Below are positions 16,869 through 25,780 of a stretch of DNA of 56,221 nt, piece after piece. The DNA is from Flavobacteriaceae bacterium (lineage in GTDB: Bacteria > Bacteroidota > Bacteroidia > Flavobacteriales > Flavobacteriaceae): positions 1 to 56,221 of the forward strand of contig JABDNT010000061.1 of NCBI GenBank assembly GCA_013043685.1. Reading direction: 5' to 3'. Made by a program: the position numbers and the translations under genes. The stretch's first letter is position 1, and each line of letters begins with the position of its first letter. The notes beneath the pieces are model-generated. The model was not told where the DNA came from and made no database searches. It was given only the letters and a program-made list of their open reading frames with translations.

Positions 16869-18209
16869 TTAAAACTTATAGGAGTACTCTAAGCCGGCAC
16901 CAAAATTATCATCAGCAATATTGCTGAAATCGGCCCCGGCCAAAATAGTGATCACACCATACTTCTCAGCATTATAACTAAACGATACGAAGTTGTACCA
17001 GTTATTTAAATCCATATTGAACGGAGTTCTCAAAGTCCCGGAATTCGCAGATATGGATGATTTGAAGGTCCATGCGAATTTTCCGAAGTAACCATTAGCC
17101 CCAAAATGGTGTAGCTGGACAACGTCGTTTATAATTGGGGTCGTTTCTTCGGTAATTACTACTCCGGGATCATAAGTAAAGAATGGGAATCCAATGATAG
17201 TATTCTCATAGGCCCATCCTGTTCGGTAGATCTTATTGCTGAAGTATCGATCGAAGCCCGATGCCTCTCTCAAACCACTTTGGTCCCTGGTAGATATGAA
17301 TTCGTATAATACTCTGGAGAATATTTTTTTGGATTCAGGAGCAAAGCTCACACCCCATACCCCATCAGGAAAATTAGCCAATCTTGTGCCGGAGCCATCT
17401 TCGAAAGGATGCTCGTGATAAAATAAAAAATCGCCGTAAGATCCTCTTAATTCATACTCCAGCAAATAACTGCCAATGTGATTTCCCACCGCATTCAGCT
17501 GGTCGCCAACTATCGATCCCTCGCCTCCCCTACGCGCTAAAAACACATCGACAAAAGTCTCAAAATCCCGGGACAACTCACCAAAGACAGGCGAATCTCC
17601 ACCCCATTGTGCGATATGCTGCAGCTTAAATCTCAGTGAATTCTTTACATTGATATCCCATCGAAGCATGAGTTCCTTGAAATGCACCCAGGTATCGTTC
17701 ACGTAGCGTTCATCATTTAGTACATAATGGCCTATCCTCCAGTCTAAATAAAATCCATTTGTAATCTTAACCCATTCCGGTGCTTCCAATAGTATGCCAG
17801 GTAACGGCCTGTTATTCCCTGACCACAGGAAATTTTGATTAGTAGCAGACAACCCATTTAGTTTCACATCCCATTGTCTAGCTCCTAAGGTAGCTTCGAT
17901 CCACTTGTTATTGTATCCAACATATAGATCGATCCGCTGAAATCTATCTTCGAATCCATCCCGATACACCCCACTTATCCCAGTGAAGATCCTATTAACT
18001 CCAAATTCGTATGCTCCGATAAAATTTGCGGTCACCGCGAGATCTGTATTCGCCGAGAATTGGTTTGAAGTATTGGTATAAAACCAAAAAGGTGATTGAT
18101 CCTCAGAAGAAAAAAAGGCAGATGCGCTTACTTCTCCCCTGGTAATAATATTGCTGTTTTGTGATAGAACAGGAAATGTTATCAGGCAAAACAGATAGAC
18201 GAAGCGCAT
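16869..18209 (-). CDS. Wzi-like capsule assembly outer membrane protein
   Basis: A 446-residue protein with a signal peptide (MRFVYLFCLITFPVLSQ) and beta-barrel composition. GEVSASAFFSSEDQSPFWFYTN shortly after cleavage and GARQWDVKLNG are typical of the Caps_assemb_Wzi family in Bacteroidota. Wzi binds exported polysaccharide at the outer membrane and helps attach it to the surface. The C-terminus, YSYKF, ends in an aromatic residue as outer membrane barrels do. It starts 9 bases after wzc and closes the minus-strand polysaccharide locus. Confidence 0.85.
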   Translation of the reverse strand: MRFVYLFCLITFPVLSQNSNIITRGEVSASAFFSSEDQSPFWFYTNTSNQFSANTDLAVTANFIGAYEFGVNRIFTGISGVYRDGFEDRFQRIDLYVGYNNKWIEATLGARQWDVKLNGLSATNQNFLWSGNNRPLPGILLEAPEWVKITNGFYLDWRIGHYVLNDERYVNDTWVHFKELMLRWDINVKNSLRFKLQHIAQWGGDSPVFGELSRDFETFVDVFLARRGGEGSIVGDQLNAVGNHIGSYLLEYELRGSYGDFLFYHEHPFEDGSGTRLANFPDGVWGVSFAPESKKIFSRVLYEFISTRDQSGLREASGFDRYFSNKIYRTGWAYENTIIGFPFFTYDPGVVITEETTPIINDVVQLHHFGANGYFGKFAWTFKSSISANSGTLRTPFNMDLNNWYNFVSFSYNAEKYGVITILAGADFSNIADDNFGAGLEYSYKF

Positions 18210-18218
18210 AACTCAGGA

Positions 18219-20597
18219 TTATTTGAAAAGACGTTTAAAAAAGGTTTTTCTCTCCTGCCCATACACATAACCATATTTATTACCATAACCGAAGTTATTC
18301 TCGCTAACGCTGTTAAGTACAACGGCAATATTTTTTAACTTCTTATCGCTGGCAGTTTCGTTAATAAATCCAATAATCTTCTTTTCGGTGTAGTCTGCCC
18401 TTACCACATATAGTGTAAGATCGGCTATCGAACTTATTAACAAGGTATCCGTAACCACCATGGAAGGTGCTGTATCTACAATGACATAGTCGTAGCGGGC
18501 TTTCAGTTCAGAGAAAAACAATTCAGTCCTTTCACTCAACAGCAATTCCGCTGGATTAGGTGGTATAGCCCCGGATAGAATAATATCCAGGTTGTCGTGG
18601 TTATCACTCCTGGCACATAGATCTTCTATGGCTATAGCGGGATCTATAATATATTCTGTTAGTCCTTTTAGGGATCGATCTCCATTAGCCAGGTATCGGT
18701 GTAGCTGAGGATTTCGAATATCTGCTCCCACCAAAATAACTTTTTTACCCGTTAACGCCAGTGTCGTAGCAAGATTATACGCTACAAAGGTCTTTCCTTC
18801 ATTAGTTATGGAAGAGGTAACGAAAATAGTTTTCTCATCTGAATCGACTTCTACCTTATTTCTCATGAAATACTGCAAATTCGTACGGATGATCCTGAAT
18901 GATTCAGCCATTATACTTCGGTCATTCTGAGTTATATAGTCCTGGGTCCCCTTGGATAACTTGGGAATTTCACCCAGGATGGAAACATTCTTTAGTAATC
19001 TTTCCAGGTCTTCACGATTCGGGATCTTGTTGTTAAATAGATTCTTTAAATAAATTCCTATAAAAGGCAGGAGTAAACCGAATACAAAGGCGATTAAATA
19101 AATAAACAATCTTTTAGGTGCTACAGGAACCGCAGATATATAGGCATTATCAACTATTTTGGCTTTGGAGGCGTTGGCGGCTAAAGAGATCAGTGCTTCC
19201 TCTCTTTGTTGCAATAAGAATAGGAAAAGTTGTTCTTTAATAGATTGCTGACGTTCTATATCGCGATAAATTCGTTCTTTCGCCGGCACCTTCTCGATCT
19301 TCCTGTTTAAGCTGGATTCACCATAATTAAGATCTCGAAGGGAAATCTGAAATCCGTTTCGGGTATTGATCAGAGATTGAAGGATAGATGAGCGAATCTG
19401 CTCAATTTGATTATTCAAATTGATAATAACCGGGTTCTTGGTGGTGGATGATTTTAATAACCTGTTTCGCTGCAGTAGTAGTTCGTTGTAATCGTTCACC
19501 GCACTCACTACGTCCCCTTCCTGTATACCAATGTTGGTAGGTAACAACTCATTCTCATCCTCATTCTCGATATAATCGATCATGGTATTGGTTAATTCGA
19601 GTTGGGTAGCGATATTTAATTGCCGCTTATCAAATTCACTGGCACTCTCCAGGATAATAGCTGCTTCAGTCTGTATATCTGTTAATCGATTTTTACTTTT
19701 GAACAACTCTTTATCCAGTTCAACAGAATCCAATTCCCTACTTATAATCTGGAGACGAGAATCTATAAAGTTCAACGTTTTGCGGGTAATCTGATTACGG
19801 TCGTTTACTGCATCGTCGTTGTATTCGGTAATTAGCTCATCGAGGAAATCCCTGGCCTTTTCAGGTGTTGGGGACTCCAGTGAGAATTGTATCACATGGC
19901 TGTTCACTACCTCGTTCAGTAATTTAAGATTCTCCTGGTATCCCAGCGCCACCGATTCGGGGTCTGAATGTGTGACAGAAATTGATTCATCGGTATACTT
20001 CTCAAACAGCGCCTGATCTTCCAGGTTTGGAAGTACGATAAGATCGGCAAAATCAAAACTTACACGTTCACCAAACTTATAGGTCCCTGCATTTCCAATT
20101 CCATTTCCGGAAATGGAATATGAAGTTTCATCCTGGATTTCGATGAAAAGCTCGGGAAAAGGAATGTCATTATCGCTATTGTTTTTCAGGAATTGTACAG
20201 TAAAAGGTTTCCTCGTGTACAACTCCGATGTGATCACATTACCAACTGCCCTATAAACGGTATTGAGGTTAAGGTCATCAACCACATTGGTAATTAAACG
20301 CTTCGAGGTAAATATGGCAATTTCGTCCTCTATCTTGCTATTTCCGTAGCGTGACATAAAATTTCCTAATTCAGGAATTGCCGATAATTCCAGAAATCCG
20401 CTACTGTTTTTTTCGTCCTTGATGATGACTTTTGCCTGTACTTCGTATATCGGCGTAGAATATCTCAAGTAAAGGTATGCCCCGATAAAGGTGATCAATA
20501 ATCCCAGAATGAACCAGTACCAATAACGAGTATATGGCTTAGTAAGATCACCAAGTGTCTGATCTGAAATGGAAGATACTGTTTCTCTTTCGCTCAT
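18219..20597 (-). CDS. Wzc-like polysaccharide co-polymerase / tyrosine autokinase
   Basis: A 792-residue two-part protein. Residues about 25-50 and 490-515 are membrane spans enclosing a periplasmic Wzz-type domain with long helical segments. The cytoplasmic part is a BY-kinase: Walker A SSITNEGKT near residue 595, Walker A' VILVGADIRNP, Walker B YDYVIVDTAPS. The tail has a Tyr-rich run (GYGNKYGYVYG) that would be the autophosphorylation cluster. Such proteins control chain length and export of Wzy-dependent polysaccharides together with Wza. It starts 1 base after the wza-like stop and is followed by wzi. The single protein carries both co-polymerase and kinase, as in Gram-negative systems. 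Confidence 0.92.
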   Translation of the reverse strand: MSERETVSSISDQTLGDLTKPYTRYWYWFILGLLITFIGAYLYLRYSTPIYEVQAKVIIKDEKNSSGFLELSAIPELGNFMSRYGNSKIEDEIAIFTSKRLITNVVDDLNLNTVYRAVGNVITSELYTRKPFTVQFLKNNSDNDIPFPELFIEIQDETSYSISGNGIGNAGTYKFGERVSFDFADLIVLPNLEDQALFEKYTDESISVTHSDPESVALGYQENLKLLNEVVNSHVIQFSLESPTPEKARDFLDELITEYNDDAVNDRNQITRKTLNFIDSRLQIISRELDSVELDKELFKSKNRLTDIQTEAAIILESASEFDKRQLNIATQLELTNTMIDYIENEDENELLPTNIGIQEGDVVSAVNDYNELLLQRNRLLKSSTTKNPVIINLNNQIEQIRSSILQSLINTRNGFQISLRDLNYGESSLNRKIEKVPAKERIYRDIERQQSIKEQLFLFLLQQREEALISLAANASKAKIVDNAYISAVPVAPKRLFIYLIAFVFGLLLPFIGIYLKNLFNNKIPNREDLERLLKNVSILGEIPKLSKGTQDYITQNDRSIMAESFRIIRTNLQYFMRNKVEVDSDEKTIFVTSSITNEGKTFVAYNLATTLALTGKKVILVGADIRNPQLHRYLANGDRSLKGLTEYIIDPAIAIEDLCARSDNHDNLDIILSGAIPPNPAELLLSERTELFFSELKARYDYVIVDTAPSMVVTDTLLISSIADLTLYVVRADYTEKKIIGFINETASDKKLKNIAVVLNSVSENNFGYGNKYGYVYGQERKTFFKRLFK

Positions 20598-20598
20598 C

Positions 20599-21354
20599 TT
20601 AACGGGTAATAATAATCACTGCACTTAACATTACGGTTACTAAAGATAACAAAGCGGGAATATCCGGGATAAATCCAGACTTCTTCACCCCTCGTAACGA
20701 CGGTTCCACATAAATAATGTCATTCTGCTTCAGAAAAAAGAAAGGACTGCTGAAAAGATCTGTCTGCGTGATATCGACCTTGGTCACGATCCGCTTTCCA
20801 TTTTCTTCACGAATTATACTAATATTATTTCGATCACCATCCTCCGAGAGATCACCTGCCAATCCAAGGGCTTCAGGAATGGTCACCCTTTCGTTTCTAA
20901 TAGTGTAAACACCTGGGTTCCTTACTTCACCTAGTATAGTAACCTTGAAATTCAATATTCGAACATCGACCACCACATCTGTCACATACTCCAACAACAT
21001 TTTTTTGAGCATTTGCTCAATTTCCGACCTTGATTTCCCGCCCACCGAAATGGAACCCAGAACCGGAAAATTAATAGATCCGCCGGAATCCACAAGGTAA
21101 CCTTGTAGCGCAAGGTTATCAACATTAGCGTTATTTTCGGCAATACGTTCTTTGTTAAAAGGCATGACCAAAGTTTCATCGAATGATGATATTGAAATGT
21201 GCAGAATGTCGTTGGGTTCAATTAATGGTTCGAATATCTCGGGAATTTCGGTGTCATTAAGCTCAGAAGAATCCTGAAAATAGATGATCTCTTTTTTGGT
21301 GGCACAGGATAAGAAGCTCACTATGACCAAACTGAATAAAATTACCTTTCTCAT
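20599..21354 (-). CDS. Wza-like polysaccharide export lipoprotein (SLBB domain)
   Basis: A 251-residue outer membrane lipoprotein. MRKVILFSLVIVSFLSCATKK is a clear lipoprotein signal with acylated Cys at residue 17. The Poly_export domain follows (IEPNDILHISISSFDETLV) and then an SLBB segment (VTILGEVRNPGVYTI). A C-terminal membrane segment ends the protein. An in-frame ATG 20 codons upstream is rejected because a TATATTTG box lies between it and this start, and because the lipoprotein signal begins here. With Wzc it would form the export channel. Confidence 0.9.
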   Translation of the reverse strand: MRKVILFSLVIVSFLSCATKKEIIYFQDSSELNDTEIPEIFEPLIEPNDILHISISSFDETLVMPFNKERIAENNANVDNLALQGYLVDSGGSINFPVLGSISVGGKSRSEIEQMLKKMLLEYVTDVVVDVRILNFKVTILGEVRNPGVYTIRNERVTIPEALGLAGDLSEDGDRNNISIIREENGKRIVTKVDITQTDLFSSPFFFLKQNDIIYVEPSLRGVKKSGFIPDIPALLSLVTVMLSAVIIITR

Positions 21355-21371
21355 GTACCAGATTAATATTA

Positions 21372-21379
21372 CAAATATA
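21372..21379 (-). promoter_or_regulatory. -7 box (TATATTTG) for wza-wzc-wzi
   Basis: Minus-strand TATATTTG, an exact TAnnTTTG match, ends 17 bases before the chosen wza start at 21354. No TTG occurs at the normal -33 distance. Its position inside the longer possible reading frame supports the shorter start and suggests that the export genes can be transcribed separately from the upstream sugar genes. Confidence 0.5.
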
Positions 21380-21425
21380 TACTTAATAATATCCCAGCCT
21401 TTTAAATTAGCCAAAATTCGGATTT

Positions 21426-23396
21426 TTACTTAACCTTTACTTTTTCCAATGTATCAGACTTAGGCTTGTCCAATATCTCGTACTCCGAATTTTCGCTGAT
21501 ATATTCCGGAACTATTTCTTTCAGCATTTGAACCACCTCTTCATTCTTACCCCTGGTCGCCAGTTTAATGATCTCTTTGACCTTTTTCTTCAGGTCTTCA
21601 AATTTTTCCACATTGGTTTTCGATACCATGATCTTGGGGTGATGCGTGGGTAAAGAGGTTGAAGAATCGTTCAGTAGTTCTTCATATAATTTTTCCCCGG
21701 GCCTCAGGCCGGTTATTTTAATATCAATATCCTCATAAGGTTCCAGGCCTGATAATTGGATCATCTTCTTCGCCAGATCCAGTATCCGAACCGGTTTCCC
21801 CATATCGAACACATAGATCTCACCTCCGTTACCCATGGTTCCTGCTTGCAAAACCAATTGGCAGGCTTCCGGAATAGTCATGAAATAACGAATTATGTCT
21901 TTATGCGTTACCGTTACAGGACCACCATGTGCTATTTGTTTCCTGAAGTGCGGAATTACCGAACCACTGGAACCAAGAACATTTCCAAATCGCGTTGTAA
22001 TGAATCGTGTGCTTACCCCTTTTTCATTCTGAAGGGATTGTACATACATTTCAGCGACGCGCTTGGACGCACCCATTACATTTGTAGGATTCACAGCTTT
22101 GTCGGTCGAGACCATTACGAATTTATCTATTTCATAACTAGCTGCTAAAATGGCCAAATTTACAGTGCCGAGAATGTTTACATATATAGCTTCATGAGGG
22201 TTTCTTTCAATAAGGGGTACATGCTTATAAGCGGCCGCATGGTATATAATGTGGAATGTATACTTACCAAACAACAATCCCATTCGATACATGTTACTTA
22301 TATCGGCAAGTTCTGTTATGTAATTGAGTTTTGGGTAATTTTGAGTAAGATAGATCTCTAAATCATGAAGAACGGATTCCGCCTGATCAAGAATCACTAT
22401 GAGCTCGGGATTGAATTCGGCAACTTGCTTCACGATCTCACTACCTATGGAACCTGCACCACCTGTTACCAGGATCGTCTTATCCTGAAGATCGTGTTTG
22501 ATCAACTCATTTTCTATTTCTATTGGATTTCGCTCCAGCAGATCTTCAATATCCAGGGGTTTGATCTGATTCTGAATATCTTCTTTCTTGTTCCAGGTTT
22601 CCAGATTCGGAACATTAAATATTTCAATACTATGGTGGATACAATCCTCGATGATCTGATTGCGACGTTTGCCAGACATGGTTTCGCTTATCAACAACAC
22701 ACCATCTAACTCCATATTCTCAATCGTTTCTGAAAAACTTTTCTTGATCGGTATTACGGGTTTTCCCAGGATCTTAAATCGTTTAGAATCGAAACTTTCG
22801 GATAGAAATCCAACCAAAACGAATGGCATATCAGATTCTGTAGTTAAGGCTTTACCCAAAGCAATCGTCTGATCGCCTACTCCCATAATGGCCACTCGTT
22901 TCTTCAATTTTCCCGCGGCCGTATTACGAAGGAATTGATAGCTCTCCTTCACAGCTATTCTAAAAAGTAACATCACTGTGAATGAAACGAGAGCGTATAG
23001 AACTAATGAAGTGGTAAGAAATACTTTTTCTCCTTGAACAGCTTCAAATACAAAATTAAAGATCAATAAGCTTGCGCCCGTGCAAAAGGACGAAAACGCC
23101 AGCTTCAGAATATCGGTAAATGTAGAGTGACGTATAATTCCTGAATACGTCTTAAAGACAAAGAAGAAAATAATATTTACTCCTAATATAAAACCACCCT
23201 GGGCAGGTAAAGAAACGTAATCGAGGAATTTAATTGGCGTCCCGAGTATGATTAAATAGACCAGAGCCAGAGAAAATAAAACCAAGAAAATATCCAGCAA
23301 TACCACTATCCACCTGGGCAAGTACCTTTGATCCAGTACCTTGAGACGGTTATCACCACGATATATACTTCGTATTATACGTCTTGGGGTTAGCAT
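21426..23396 (-). CDS. PglF/CapD/WbpM-like UDP-N-acetylglucosamine 4,6-dehydratase
   Basis: A 656-residue protein: four membrane spans (about 25-130), a first Rossmann-like domain (KKRVAIMGVGDQTIALG near 160), and an SDR catalytic domain with NAD motif VTGGAGSIGSEI near 312 and VSTDKAVNPTNVMGASKR near 437, in which Met replaces the usual Tyr as in the FlaA1/PglF type. The family converts UDP-GlcNAc to the 4-keto-6-deoxy sugar, the first step towards diacetylbacillosamine or related sugars. It lies directly downstream of PglE-, PglD- and PglC-like genes. A TATATTTG box overlaps the end of the upstream gene. Confidence 0.9.
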   Translation of the reverse strand: MLTPRRIIRSIYRGDNRLKVLDQRYLPRWIVVLLDIFLVLFSLALVYLIILGTPIKFLDYVSLPAQGGFILGVNIIFFFVFKTYSGIIRHSTFTDILKLAFSSFCTGASLLIFNFVFEAVQGEKVFLTTSLVLYALVSFTVMLLFRIAVKESYQFLRNTAAGKLKKRVAIMGVGDQTIALGKALTTESDMPFVLVGFLSESFDSKRFKILGKPVIPIKKSFSETIENMELDGVLLISETMSGKRRNQIIEDCIHHSIEIFNVPNLETWNKKEDIQNQIKPLDIEDLLERNPIEIENELIKHDLQDKTILVTGGAGSIGSEIVKQVAEFNPELIVILDQAESVLHDLEIYLTQNYPKLNYITELADISNMYRMGLLFGKYTFHIIYHAAAYKHVPLIERNPHEAIYVNILGTVNLAILAASYEIDKFVMVSTDKAVNPTNVMGASKRVAEMYVQSLQNEKGVSTRFITTRFGNVLGSSGSVIPHFRKQIAHGGPVTVTHKDIIRYFMTIPEACQLVLQAGTMGNGGEIYVFDMGKPVRILDLAKKMIQLSGLEPYEDIDIKITGLRPGEKLYEELLNDSSTSLPTHHPKIMVSKTNVEKFEDLKKKVKEIIKLATRGKNEEVVQMLKEIVPEYISENSEYEILDKPKSDTLEKVKVK

Positions 23397-23410
23397 TGAT
23401 AGGTTTTTTA

Positions 23411-23418
23411 CAAATATA
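23411..23418 (-). promoter_or_regulatory. -7 box (TATATTTG) before the PglF-like gene
   Basis: Minus-strand TATATTTG ends 14 bases before the ATG at 23396 and lies in the 23-base gap after the PglE-like stop codon. No -33 TTG is seen. It may be an internal promoter of the locus or a chance match in an AT-rich gap. Confidence 0.35.
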
Positions 23419-23419
23419 A

Positions 23420-24550
23420 CTAAAGGAATTTGGATAATGCTTCCATAATCCTTTGCTTTTCAGTGTTTTTAAGATTTGAACCCGAAGGTAAACAAAGTCC
23501 ATTGTCAAATAATTCGCCAGCAATGTGGTTTCCGTAAAAGGGATAGTCCTTAAAAACCGGCTGCAAATGCATAGGTTTCCACAAAGGTCGTGATTCAATA
23601 TTTTTCTCTTCAAGAGATAAACGTATATCTTCTGCAGTAAAGCCTGTTTTCGATGAATCGATAAGTATACAGGTCAACCAATGGTTCGAAAAATAGTCGG
23701 TACCAGGTTCAGTAAAGACTTCAATTCCATCGACACTTTTAAATATTTCCTTGTAAAAATAATTCATTTCACGTCTCAGATTGACATGATCGTCCAGCAC
23801 ACGCATCTGCCCGCGGCCTATGCCGGCGCAAATATTACTGAGTCGATAATTGTACCCAATTTCTGAATGCTGGTAATGAGGTGCAGCATCACGTGCCTGA
23901 GTGGCTAGAAATATCGCTTTTACCTTTTCTTCTTCTGTCTTAGTGACCAAAGCCCCTCCGCCAGAAGTGGTGATAATTTTGTTTCCATTAAACGACAGCA
24001 CAGCCATATCACCAAAAGTACCGCAATGCTTACCTTTATATGTACTACCAAGCGCTTCGGCACTATCTTCCAAAAGTGGAATTTCATATTTTTCAGAAAT
24101 AGAACAGATCTCTTCTGCTTTGAACGGCATCCCATATAGATGCACCGCTATAATGGCTTTTGGTTTTTTTCCTTTTGAAATTCGGTCTTTGATCGCTTCC
24201 TCCAGATGTATCGGACACATATTCCAGGTATCCTCTTCACTATCCACAAATATGGGTGTGGCGCCTTGGTAAACAATTGGATTGGCAGATGCTGAGAATG
24301 TCATGCTCTGACAAATTACCTCATCGCCTCTTCCCACATCCATCATTATTAACGCCAGGTGCAAAGCGCCTGTACCCGAACTCAATGCCGCAACGTGCCT
24401 GGGTTCTTTTAAATAGTGTTCAAGGTCCTGCTCGAATCCCGTGACATTAGGCCCGAGAGGAGCCACCCAGTTGGTGTCGAAAGCTTCATTCACAAAACTT
24501 TGTTCCTGCCCTCCCATATGTGGAGATGATAAATAAATTCGGTTATTCAT
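23420..24550 (-). CDS. PglE-like DegT/DnrJ/EryC1/StrS aminotransferase
   Basis: A 376-residue PLP enzyme of the sugar aminotransferase family. ALSSGTGALHLAL near residue 56 binds the cofactor phosphate, PLLEDSAEALGS near 159 carries the Asp, and SFNGNKIITTSGGGA near 187 has the Schiff-base Lys. The opening IYLSSPHMGGQEQSFVNEAF is typical of PglE-like enzymes that place an amino group at C4 of UDP-4-keto-6-deoxy-GlcNAc. It overlaps the PglD-like gene by 8 bases and precedes the PglF-like dehydratase, a match to the bacillosamine pathway order. Confidence 0.88.
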   Translation of the reverse strand: MNNRIYLSSPHMGGQEQSFVNEAFDTNWVAPLGPNVTGFEQDLEHYLKEPRHVAALSSGTGALHLALIMMDVGRGDEVICQSMTFSASANPIVYQGATPIFVDSEEDTWNMCPIHLEEAIKDRISKGKKPKAIIAVHLYGMPFKAEEICSISEKYEIPLLEDSAEALGSTYKGKHCGTFGDMAVLSFNGNKIITTSGGGALVTKTEEEKVKAIFLATQARDAAPHYQHSEIGYNYRLSNICAGIGRGQMRVLDDHVNLRREMNYFYKEIFKSVDGIEVFTEPGTDYFSNHWLTCILIDSSKTGFTAEDIRLSLEEKNIESRPLWKPMHLQPVFKDYPFYGNHIAGELFDNGLCLPSGSNLKNTEKQRIMEALSKFL

Positions 24551-25160
24551 TTGTTATGGGATTATATCGAATTATAGTAGCTGGATTTCCAACAACTACG
24601 GCATAGTCCGGCACGTCTTTTGTAACAACCGCCCCTGCGCCAATGGTTGCCCATTTTCCTATAGATATCTCAGGTAAAATAACACTCCCGGCGCCAACAA
24701 GCACACCTTCACCCAATTGAACTCCGCCCGCAACAGCAGCTTGAATGGCAATATGGCAAAAGTCGTTTACAATTGTGTTATGAGACACAGTGGCATTAAG
24801 ATTTACTATACAATGCTTATTTATTTCTACACCTGCATCTAAAACTGCATTTGGTAAAATTACTGACCCTTCACCTATAGTCACGGAAGGATAACTAACA
24901 ACAGAATCGTGAACGAAATTAGGATAGATACTTTTTTGTCGTTCCACGATGCGTTTTCGAATAACATTATTCCCAATAGTTACGCACAGATATTCATTAA
25001 TCTGTTCCGGTTGATTAGGTTGTACAGGTATATCGAAAATGGACCCTACGTTCGGATTGTCATCTATGATCAACACCGGATCGAATTCACCAAGTGAACG
25101 TATTAGTTCGACCACTGCATAACAGTGGCCGCCAGCGCCATATAATGTAATAGGTTTCAT
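24543..25160 (-). CDS. PglD/NeuD-like sugar O- or N-acetyltransferase
   Basis: A 205-residue protein with an N-terminal Rossmann-like half (ITLYGAGGHCYAVVELIRS) and a C-terminal left-handed beta-helix of hexapeptide repeats (from about residue 90: VTIGEGSVILPNAVLDAG). NHxT-like features and VSHNTIVNDFCHI, with the catalytic His, fit PglD, which acetylates the C4 amino group to give UDP-diacetylbacillosamine. It overlaps the PglC-like gene by 4 bases and the PglE-like gene by 8, so all three are translated together. Confidence 0.87.
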   Translation of the reverse strand: MKPITLYGAGGHCYAVVELIRSLGEFDPVLIIDDNPNVGSIFDIPVQPNQPEQINEYLCVTIGNNVIRKRIVERQKSIYPNFVHDSVVSYPSVTIGEGSVILPNAVLDAGVEINKHCIVNLNATVSHNTIVNDFCHIAIQAAVAGGVQLGEGVLVGAGSVILPEISIGKWATIGAGAVVTKDVPDYAVVVGNPATIIRYNPITNE

Positions 25161-25768
25161 GTCTTATTAGTTCCTTTAAAACGGGTTGTAGTTGATTGTC
25201 CTTCCTGCGTAATACCTTCTCTTACAAAAACCTTTTTAATCGTTTTTAATAGAATCATCATATCAAGTTTAAAACTAACGTGTTCAACATAAAAGATATC
25301 ATGTTCAAATTTTTTTTCCCAACTCAAAGCGTTACGGCCATTAACCTGGGCATAACCCGTAATTCCGGGTTTCACCACGTGCCGTTTTTTCTGATCTTCA
25401 TTGTACAGCTGAAGATATTCAGGCAGTAAAGGCCTGGGGCCAACCAAACTCATTTCTCCCATCATTACATTGAGCAACTGTGGTATTTCATCCAGAGATG
25501 TGGTACGGACAAAACGCCCAACAGTGGTTAATCTTTGATCATCCGCTAATAATTCACCTTGCTCATTCCTTTTGTTATTCATAGTTCGGAACTTTATAAT
25601 GGTGAACAGTCTCTCGTTCTTTCCTGGCCGCAACTGTTTAAAAAACGGATCGCCAGCTAATGAGATAGCCAAAAATATAGTGACCAAAATAAAAACAGGC
25701 AACAATATAAGGAACATTAATGTGGCTGTTAAAATATCCAATACAGGTTTAATCACTTGCTGGTACAT
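25157..25768 (-). CDS. PglC-like phosphoglycosyl transferase (initiating sugar transferase)
   Basis: A 203-residue monotopic transferase of the small PglC type. It has one N-terminal re-entrant hydrophobic helix (about 8-35), then KFRTMNNKR, TSLDEIPQLLNVMMGEMSLV (the Asp-Glu catalytic dyad), GPRPLLPEY and KPGITGYAQVNGRN. The enzyme transfers a phospho-sugar from a UDP sugar to undecaprenyl phosphate, the first membrane step of repeat-unit assembly. The small size without extra membrane spans favours PglC over WcaJ/WbaP. Its gene context with PglD/E/F-like genes makes a bacillosamine-type donor likely. Confidence 0.92.
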   Translation of the reverse strand: MYQQVIKPVLDILTATLMFLILLPVFILVTIFLAISLAGDPFFKQLRPGKNERLFTIIKFRTMNNKRNEQGELLADDQRLTTVGRFVRTTSLDEIPQLLNVMMGEMSLVGPRPLLPEYLQLYNEDQKKRHVVKPGITGYAQVNGRNALSWEKKFEHDIFYVEHVSFKLDMMILLKTIKKVFVREGITQEGQSTTTRFKGTNKT

Positions 25769-25780
25769 GCCGTAAATGTA

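Noticed and set aside
21355-21414. N-terminal extension of the Wza-like protein
   Set aside because: It would bury the lipoprotein signal, and a TATATTTG promoter box lies inside it.
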